A DNA stretch of 38,135 nucleotides from Candidatus Thorarchaeota archaeon (GTDB lineage Archaea > Asgardarchaeota > Thorarchaeia > Thorarchaeales > Thorarchaeaceae), in contig JAGXKG010000017.1 of assembly GCA_018335335.1 (NCBI GenBank), positions 1 to 38,135 of the forward strand. The letters are read 5' to 3'. The notes under the pieces are model-generated. The model did not search any database and was not told where the DNA came from. It saw only the letters and a list, made by a program, of their open reading frames with translations. Below, piece by piece: positions 32,437 through 38,135 of the stretch (positions are counted from its first letter, which is position 1; the number at the start of each line of letters is the position of its first letter). A program made the position numbers and the translations under genes.

Positions 32437-32817
32437 TTACTTGAACCGTTTCTTTATGTCTTCCTGCTGCAGGTAGATCACAATGATAACCGGGATGATA
32501 AGCCCTACCCAATTTATCGGTGGAATCAGGTTCAACACTATGCTGATTATGTTGACAATAATTGCCACTTTCCATGCCCATGATTCCATGTTCCAAAGGC
32601 CGTAGCCAACATAGAACGAAATCAAGCCAAAAAGCAACAAAATGCCGCCCAAAATTGCTAGGTACATTGAGAAAGCTCCAAGAGCTATCATTCCTGCTCC
32701 TGCAATCAGTGAAAATAACCCACCGAGCATCTGTAGAATTGCTAGTATCGTTATTCCAAGTGGGCGTTCCTGGCCCCCAACGGATACTTCCTTATCTGCG
32801 ATTGGTATCTCTGCCAT
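32437..32817 (-). CDS. Small four-helix membrane protein
   Basis: A 126-residue protein with a short polar N-terminus, four predicted membrane helices (about residues 20-42, 46-72, 80-98 and 100-117) and a Lys-rich end. The pattern YGLWNMESWAW between helices 2 and 3 is often seen in small uncharacterised membrane proteins. Function is unknown. GAGGTAAC lies just upstream of the ATG and a CTTTTAGA box about 45 bases before it, so it is a single-gene unit with its own terminator. Confidence 0.72.
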   Translation of the reverse strand: MAEIPIADKEVSVGGQERPLGITILAILQMLGGLFSLIAGAGMIALGAFSMYLAILGGILLLFGLISFYVGYGLWNMESWAWKVAIIVNIISIVLNLIPPINWVGLIIPVIIVIYLQQEDIKKRFK

Positions 32818-33068
32818 AGATAGTTACCTCGTTAAAGCTGGTTTGACGAATAGAATCTACCTCTAAAAGTGTATCGTGTCTGCGCCACTTTGCGCTTACG
32901 TTCCGTATTCTAATGCCCTGTGTCGTATCTACTTGAAAAGACACTTCGCATGATTCTGATGAGAGTGTATGACAATGATGATTGCCGAAACTACTTGAAA
33001 GATACAAAAAATGAGGAAAGGAACAAGAAAACGGGCTTTATCCGTCTTCATGTTCACTGTTTTTTACA

Positions 33069-34412
33069 CTACTTGATGCCTTGCTCTTCTACAAACTCGG
33101 TGAGAATGTCTTCGAGGTCTGGCTTACCAATTTCTTGCAGGTCATACTTGACCCGTGTATTTGGCTTATCGATGTCGATAAGTCTCGCTAGGTCGATGGG
33201 TGTACCTATAACAACTGCATCAACATCAGCCTTCTCAATGGTCTCCTGTAGCTCCTTCATTTGTTCCTTGCCGTAGCCCATTGCTGGCAGGACATCCTCA
33301 AGATGAGTGTATTTCTCGAAGGTATCTTGGATACTTCCGACTGCAAATGGTCTTGGATCGACTATCTCTGCACCGAATCTCTGAGCTGCAACGTAACCTG
33401 CACCATATGGCATGTTGCCGTGAGTGACTGTGGGGCCGTCCTCCACGACGATGACTCTCTTACCCTTGATTTTCTCTGGCTCTTGAACCGATATCGGTGA
33501 TGCTGCCTCTATTATCGTGGCCTCAGGGTTGACTTCCATGATGTTCTTTCTAACTTCCCGGACATTATCGTAGTCCGCTGTTTCAACCTTGTTGATAATC
33601 ACGACATCAGCCATCTGGAGGTTGGTCTCTCCTGGGTAGTATGATACTTCGTGGCCTGGTCTGTGTGGGTCTGTAAGGACGATGAGGAGATCAGGCTTGT
33701 AGAACGGGAAGTCGTTGTTGCCGCCGTCCCACGTAATGACATCTGGGTCTTCATCCTCTGCTTGCCTGATGATTTTCTCATAGTCAACACCTGCATAGAG
33801 AGTGACGCCCATGTTGATCATTGGTTCGTACTCTTCTCGCTCTTCAATCGTACACCGATACTTGTCCATATCTTCGAGCTTCTCATATCGCTGGGCAATC
33901 TGCATGGTCAAGTCAGGATCGTATGGCATGGGGTGACGGATGTTAATCGGGGTCAATCCCTTATCTACGAATATCTGATTGACACGCCTCGAAGTCTGAC
34001 TCTTACCACATCCAGTTCTGACAGCACAAACTGCAACAACTGGCTTCTCGCTCTCATACATCGTGAGGTCTGGGCCCATGAACCGTATGTCTGGACCAAG
34101 AGAATTGACCCACGCAATCTTGTGGCCCACGTAGTCGTAAGAAAGGTCACTGTACGATAGAATGCATTGGTCAATATCGAATTTCTCAACCAACTCAGGC
34201 AACTTCTCTTCCGGGTAGATTTTGATACCGTCGGGGTATAGGTCACCTGAAAGCTCGGGCGGATATTCCCTATCTCCGATTCCCGGGATTTGTTGTGCAG
34301 TGAAAGCGACTACCTCATATTTTGGATTGTCTCTAAAATGGCTATTAAAATTCTGGAAGTCGCGTCCAGCCGCACCCATAATGATTACTTTGATTTTTTC
34401 TTCTTTACTCAT
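33069..34412 (-). CDS. Cyclic 2,3-diphosphoglycerate synthase-like P-loop protein
   Basis: A 447-residue P-loop protein. KVIIMGAAGRDFQNFN opens a Rossmann-like domain; the Walker A motif is AVRTGCGKSQTSR and the GTPase-like INKVE motif follows. The length and all these marks match proteins annotated as cyclic 2,3-diphosphoglycerate synthase. That activity, making an anhydride from 2,3-diphosphoglycerate with ATP, was shown in Methanothermus fervidus; members elsewhere may do something else. The ATG at 34412 with GGTGG before it is preferred over the ATG at 34424. It stands alone on its strand. Confidence 0.82.
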   Translation of the reverse strand: MSKEEKIKVIIMGAAGRDFQNFNSHFRDNPKYEVVAFTAQQIPGIGDREYPPELSGDLYPDGIKIYPEEKLPELVEKFDIDQCILSYSDLSYDYVGHKIAWVNSLGPDIRFMGPDLTMYESEKPVVAVCAVRTGCGKSQTSRRVNQIFVDKGLTPINIRHPMPYDPDLTMQIAQRYEKLEDMDKYRCTIEEREEYEPMINMGVTLYAGVDYEKIIRQAEDEDPDVITWDGGNNDFPFYKPDLLIVLTDPHRPGHEVSYYPGETNLQMADVVIINKVETADYDNVREVRKNIMEVNPEATIIEAASPISVQEPEKIKGKRVIVVEDGPTVTHGNMPYGAGYVAAQRFGAEIVDPRPFAVGSIQDTFEKYTHLEDVLPAMGYGKEQMKELQETIEKADVDAVVIGTPIDLARLIDIDKPNTRVKYDLQEIGKPDLEDILTEFVEEQGIK

Positions 34413-34611
34413 TGGAACCACCATAAAACGGGTGTGGAAACTTTCACTTGTTAGGAGTTCGGGCTACCATTAATAATCTTCGATACAGCAAAGATTGGTT
34501 GTTCTGAGATTCTCATTCGCCCGTTTTCCATTTTTCGATAATCAAATCAACTATTCCTTTTATCGAACAAACATTTACAGGCTCGAAAAATCGCAATAAC
34601 AATACAAACCA

Positions 34612-34619
34612 TTAAATAC
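34612..34619 (+). promoter_or_regulatory. TATA box for the E2F-like gene
   Basis: TTAAATAC preceded by an AAACCA stretch lies 70 bases before the start codon. Transcription would begin near 34640, within the direct repeats listed next. Confidence 0.4.
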
Positions 34620-34626
34620 GCGGCTG

Positions 34627-34647
34627 GGAGATATTACTGGAGATATT
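34627..34647 (+). repeat. Direct repeats at the E2F-like promoter
   Basis: Two copies of GGAGATATT (34627-34635 and 34639-34647) are 12 bases apart, about one helical turn, around the predicted transcription start. GGTAATACTC at 34653 adds a partial inverted copy. Binding by the gene's own product is possible. Confidence 0.4.
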
Positions 34648-34684
34648 GCTTAGGTAATACTCTGTCCGCGCTTGGGGTGGATAT

Positions 34685-35236
34685 TTGAAACTAGTGGAAA
34701 TTGCTGAACGTAGCATTGAAATAATAAAAGAAGAAGGCGAAGAAGGCATACGCAGTGACCATCTTGCAGAACGCTTGGAGACTCCAAAGAGGAGGATATA
34801 CGATGTTCTGGCTATTCTCAAAGCGATGAACAAAGTGGAAACGAATCGGCGTTTTGATGGAACTACGATAACCTGGGTTGATGAATCTAGCCGGTATGTT
34901 GCAAAAGAGAAGTACAATGCAACAAAGGAAGAACTTGAAACCGTAAAGAAGCAAAAGAAAGAGTTTCAAGTTGAGGTTGCCCAGCTTAAACAACAGCTTC
35001 GTATCGCGAAATCTAAGATTCGAAGGGATACTGAAATTCAACAGGCGCAGAACCGTATAGAATTTGATACAACACAGCTGACAGTGAGACCTCTGTCAAA
35101 TAGTGGATTCAAGGCTGTGAAGGACTCAGGCATGGAAGTTGTGATCGAGTGCAAAGAATCTGGGCTCGTTGTAGATCCTACAGAAAAAGAGGTTGACCAG
35201 AACGAGGCAATTCTTCGAAACATCCAGAGGCTTTAG
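34685..35236 (+). CDS. E2F/DP-like winged-helix regulator with coiled coil
   Basis: A 183-residue protein. Residues 1-66 form a winged helix with the recognition-helix signature KRRIYDVLAILKAMNKVE (35-52) and a wing ending in TITWVD. This matches the RRIYD signature and following helix of the eukaryotic E2F/DP DNA-binding domain. Residues about 78-125 are a predicted coiled coil (ELETVKKQKKEFQVEVAQLK-like heptads). The last 55 residues include EVVIECKESGLVVDPTE, resembling the E2F marked-box strand pair. TTG at 34685 follows GGGGTGGAT at five bases. Its TAG stop interlocks with the cyclophilin-like gene. Target genes are unknown. Confidence 0.75.
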   Translation: MKLVEIAERSIEIIKEEGEEGIRSDHLAERLETPKRRIYDVLAILKAMNKVETNRRFDGTTITWVDESSRYVAKEKYNATKEELETVKKQKKEFQVEVAQLKQQLRIAKSKIRRDTEIQQAQNRIEFDTTQLTVRPLSNSGFKAVKDSGMEVVIECKESGLVVDPTEKEVDQNEAILRNIQRL

Positions 35237-35637
35237 GGAGGACCTTTCAGAATAACTTGACTTCCCCTTCTTACATCCTTCAGTTCATCCAATATCTCAT
35301 GATTACTTGGTTCAATGCTACCAATGACATTAACCTTACTGAACGTTTTTGCATCCTTCAAGTAGATTACTAACGAGTCTCCCAATGGCATATATGCGAT
35401 GTCTCCCCGATTTACTTCCTTCGTGGGTTTTACGTTACCTTTACCAATGTCCAGATTGATTCGCATCTCCCCTCGCATCATCGCCGCTCTGGTTTGAATT
35501 GGCAACCTTGCTACGATTTCTTCTGTGATTAATGGTGCCTTCACTCTATCGATTGCACCATTGAGAGTTGTTCCGTTTTCAAATTCGATAGTTATTTGGG
35601 TTAGGCTTTCGTTCATCTCTAATGTCAACTCGCTCAT
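35233..35637 (-). CDS. Cyclophilin-like fold protein
   Basis: A 134-residue beta-rich protein resembling archaeal and bacterial cyclophilin-like (TM1367/DUF369-type) proteins. Marks are LPIQTRAAMMRGEMRINLD near the middle and RGDIAYMPLGDSLVIYLKD. These proteins share the cyclophilin barrel but lack most catalytic residues, so isomerase activity is not implied. It is smaller than true cyclophilins of about 165 residues. The stop overlaps that of the E2F-like gene by four bases, tail to tail. The ribosome site is weak. Confidence 0.7.
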   Translation of the reverse strand: MSELTLEMNESLTQITIEFENGTTLNGAIDRVKAPLITEEIVARLPIQTRAAMMRGEMRINLDIGKGNVKPTKEVNRGDIAYMPLGDSLVIYLKDAKTFSKVNVIGSIEPSNHEILDELKDVRRGSQVILKGPP

Positions 35638-35762
35638 TCAGCCAAAGTGTTAGAAAGCATCCAGTTCCACTCTCGGAGTAAGTTATACAGGCCTAAAATA
35701 GTATTGTTTATCCGGCACATCTGCTGATATAGAAATTTATGAAACCAAGAATAGTCAACGAC

Positions 35763-37130
35763 TTACAGGGCCTGTGTAAGACTTCGAATCGTTTCAAGAT
35801 CCATCTCCTTTATTTGCGCTTCAGGTATATCTGCAAGCATTTCAGGTGGAATAAGGGCCAATAGCTGTCCCTTTTCCTCTCCATACTTTTCGGTCAATTC
35901 CTGAAGCCGAGAACCGTCCTTCTGTTCCTTGTCCAGGCTTTTGTCCATTCCAGCGGCTTCGGCTGGTTCTTCAGTGATTCCCGACGTTGAAAGCGCAATG
36001 GCTTCTAATTCATCAAAAGAAAGATTCTCCAGCTCTTCGGGTGCCATAGCATTTAGAACTTCTTCAGGGATTCTTTCAAGGAGTTCTTCTCGTTTATCCT
36101 TTTTCCGAATCTTCTTCACCTTTCTAACACGTCGGACTTTCTTCTTTCTTGGAGGTGGGAGCATCGATTTTGCTCCTGAAATCATCTGTTCAGCACTTTC
36201 TTCACTTATGCCGTTGACTTTCTGGGATAGTTCCTTTGGATTTGCTTGGGCAAGATCTTCAACCGAACTATACCCTGCATCTTGGATACTGGCACTGAGC
36301 TTTGGTCCAACACCTTGAATATCGTCAAGACTTGGCTTCGCGTCGCTCTCCAGTTCTTCTTCTGGGGGTGTTTCTGGTTTGAGGGAATCAACTAGCTCCC
36401 TTGCAGTTTCAGGTGTAAGTCTTCTCAGATCTTCTACAGGGAGTGATTCCCGTACATCGGGTGGTAGTTCGTCGATTATCTTGGCGACTTCCTTGGGAAT
36501 TCCATCTCTCGTCTCTGCAGGGGCAAGGCCTTTGGCTTCAATCTCTGCTTCAACATCAGAAACTCCTTCCAAAATGATTGGTTTTCCTTCAAGTTCATCG
36601 ACAAATGAGCTTAGGTCAATATTAATGTCAAAATCATCATCTCGCCATCTCAGATAGTGGTCGATTGCAAGAGAAGTGAGATCGATTTCTGTTAGAAACA
36701 TCCTGATTTCTTCTTCATTCATATCAGGGAAATCAGAAAGCATCGTATCTATTTTTTCTTCGTCAACTCTGGCCCAAATTGGACCATGAATCAATTTGGA
36801 AAGCCCTTTTGCACAGTGAGAACGTACCCAAGTGCTGGAATCCTTTAGCCCTTCAAGCATATCAGGGATGGTGCGAGGCTGATGATACCAGGCTAGAACT
36901 TGAGCTGCTGCTATTCTTACATCCTCATTCTCATCATCAAGCAGCTTCTTTGCTTCTTTGACTATATGGGGATCTGTCAATTCGATTGCTGCAAGTAATG
37001 CCCGTTCCCTAACGATTTCCGAGGAGTCTTCGAATGCGCGCAACAAATCCTTTCTAACAGAAGGGTCTTCACGTGCTTGCCTTCCGACTTCTTCAATTTT
37101 GAATTCTAGTAGAAGGCTTCTTGTATTCAA
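35763..37130 (-). CDS. HEAT-repeat and helix-hairpin-helix protein with repeated tail motif
   Basis: A 455-residue multi-domain protein. Residues about 15-120 are HEAT-like helical repeats; residues about 267-322 contain a helix-hairpin-helix domain (DIQGVGPKLSASIQDAGYSS-type) as in Rad51/topoisomerase-linked DNA-binding modules; residues 328-348 are strongly basic (RKKKVRRVRKVKKIRKKDK). A motif of about 28 residues, beginning L/I-P-P/E, occurs three times, around 221, 353 and 426. It may be a DNA- or chromatin-associated scaffold. TTG at 37130 is chosen because GAGGTGA lies eight bases upstream; a GTG at 37142 overlaps that site. Confidence 0.7.
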   Translation of the reverse strand: MNTRSLLLEFKIEEVGRQAREDPSVRKDLLRAFEDSSEIVRERALLAAIELTDPHIVKEAKKLLDDENEDVRIAAAQVLAWYHQPRTIPDMLEGLKDSSTWVRSHCAKGLSKLIHGPIWARVDEEKIDTMLSDFPDMNEEEIRMFLTEIDLTSLAIDHYLRWRDDDFDINIDLSSFVDELEGKPIILEGVSDVEAEIEAKGLAPAETRDGIPKEVAKIIDELPPDVRESLPVEDLRRLTPETARELVDSLKPETPPEEELESDAKPSLDDIQGVGPKLSASIQDAGYSSVEDLAQANPKELSQKVNGISEESAEQMISGAKSMLPPPRKKKVRRVRKVKKIRKKDKREELLERIPEEVLNAMAPEELENLSFDELEAIALSTSGITEEPAEAAGMDKSLDKEQKDGSRLQELTEKYGEEKGQLLALIPPEMLADIPEAQIKEMDLETIRSLTQAL

Positions 37131-37142
37131 GGTTCCTCTCAC

Positions 37143-37372
37143 CTCGGGCTTTCAACAGCAATCCGCAACTCCTTGTTGTGGTCTTATGGCTCGACCTTAT
37201 GTTTGTATCGGACCTTTATGACTATATTCTGTGTGTCATTAGGCGTTATGTTCATCATGGTTCCAACGATTCCTGATAAAGGTAGTTCTTGTTCATTTAG
37301 CTTCTATGGGCTATCACTCCAACCGAGAGCAATTTTGGAAAACAGATTTAGCATATCATTGCTTTCCTTTCA
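37143..37372. other. Divergent spacer
   Basis: A 230-base spacer between the HEAT/HhH gene and the broken CPBP gene. I see short frames on both strands but none with a ribosome site or family match, and no clear hairpin or RNA gene. Confidence 0.4.
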
Positions 37373-38135
37373 TTGGGTCTCCCTTTGAAACAGAATCTAC
37401 TACGGAAAATACTACGAGTTATCTTGTTCATTGTAGTTATGCTCCTCCTTATAGAAATGCCAAATGCCGCTAATCGGTTTATTGCTGAACCCGATATCAG
37501 TTTGATGGTTACATCGCTGCTCTCCTTACTTGTTTATCCATTGATGTACGCCGCGGTTATTATTTTCTTGCGATGGGAGCGTAATACAAGCATAGCTAAT
37601 TTGGGTGGTGACATAAACAAGCATACTGTTCATGATTTGATAATTGGTCTTGTTGCGTGAATCGCGGGTTCAGGCCTCGCTATTCTTCTTGCATTTGTGT
37701 TTGGTGGTCAGTTGAGACCAATAGCAGAAATCACCCCGGGTCTGGTACTCGGAAATGCTATCGTCACTGTACTGGTTTCCTATGTAGAAGAACTCGCGTA
37801 TCGGGGCTATCTCTTGACGCGTTCTTCTAGGATTGCTTTAGGGAAATCATTTGGAATCATCTTGAGCTCAATTGTCTTTTCCTTGCTTCATTACAGCTGG
37901 TGGGTTCCAATGGGTGTTGTTTCCTTACATCTTATCCTGTTGTTTAGCTTTAACCTGTTTCTGGGTGGCGTTGTGTTGAGCCTCATGTATTTCCTCTCCG
38001 GAAGAAGATTATGGGCTCCGATAGGGTTTCATTTTGCATGGAATATTGTTGCTTATGTTGCATTCCCAGTCTTCCCAACAGAGCCGGTCCAAAACCCTGC
38101 ATTGTTTCAGATTGAATGGGGTATCACCACCATTC
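37373..38135 (+). pseudogene. CPBP-family intramembrane protease gene broken by an in-frame TGA
   Basis: The first 95 codons end at TGA 37658-37660, yet the same frame continues open to the right edge for about 158 more codons. The downstream part carries all CPBP (CAAX protease/bacteriocin-processing) motifs: EELAYRG (EExxxR), FSLLH (FxxxH) and HFAWN (HxxxN), set within hydrophobic helices. The upstream part has the two or three leading membrane segments. A single base change, such as GGA to TGA, would explain it. There is no ATG; TTG at 37373 or 37385 with a weak site are the starts. The gene runs off the window. Confidence 0.75.

Noticed and set aside
34664-34679. GCGC-containing stretch before the E2F-like gene as an E2F binding site
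   Set aside because: Only part of the eukaryotic TTTSSCGC consensus matches, and a short GC core is easily met by chance.
37658-37660. TGA as selenocysteine or tryptophan codon
   Set aside because: CPBP proteins are not known selenoproteins, the site is in a Gly/Ala-rich membrane segment, and TGA acts as a normal stop and TGG as Trp elsewhere in the window.

Overview
This window is most likely chromosomal DNA of an archaeon, and I infer an Asgard-type archaeon of the Thorarchaeota kind. Archaeal signs seen in the sequence are TATA-box promoters about 25 nt before transcription starts, GGAGG ribosome sites, and U-tract hairpin terminators. Archaeal gene families present are PDCD5, PAC2, archaeal thiolase with its DUF35 partner, a cyclic-2,3-diphosphoglycerate-synthase-like GTPase, and archaeal nicotinate phosphoribosyltransferase. 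A longin-like domain protein and an E2F/DP-like transcription factor, both eukaryote-flavoured, point to Asgard. The lineage call is inference; no rRNA or tRNA gene is present to settle it.

Layout. Positions 1-8.7 kb hold acyl-CoA (beta-oxidation type) genes: the end of a nitroreductase, two small unknowns, an SCP2 protein, 3-hydroxyacyl-CoA dehydrogenase, two enoyl-CoA hydratases, a thiolase and its DUF35 partner. Two tiny C2H2 zinc-finger genes that seem to start at ATT, and an NAD-salvage pair (nicotinate phosphoribosyltransferase and nicotinamidase), lie among them. From 8.7 to 21.6 kb there is a metallo-beta-lactamase-fold hydrolase, then a long + strand block: an FGGY (glycerol-type) kinase, GlpA-, GlpB- and GlpC-like subunits, an alkyl-DHAP-synthase-like flavoprotein, a second CCG-domain iron-sulfur protein, a radical SAM protein, a GNAT acetyltransferase and an aldehyde dehydrogenase. 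The core of this block overlaps start-to-stop and looks like one operon for glycerol or glycerol-3-phosphate oxidation, possibly feeding ether-lipid chemistry.

From 21.6 kb onward there are informational and regulatory genes in short, often convergent units: an NSUN/RsmB-type RNA methyltransferase, PDCD5, TatD, PAC2, a 7-TM protein, a longin-like/winged-helix protein, a MazG-like protein, a lone Lrp/AsnC sensor domain, a PaaK-like adenylate-forming enzyme, a cDPG-synthase-like GTPase, the E2F-like regulator, a cyclophilin-like protein and a HEAT/HhH protein. A CPBP protease gene broken by an in-frame TGA runs off the right edge. No mobile element, CRISPR array, rRNA or tRNA was recognised.

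The most interesting items are the E2F-like protein (winged helix, coiled coil, and a tail resembling the marked box), the twin zinc-finger microgenes with apparent ATT starts, and the alkyl-DHAP-synthase-like enzyme inside a glp operon.
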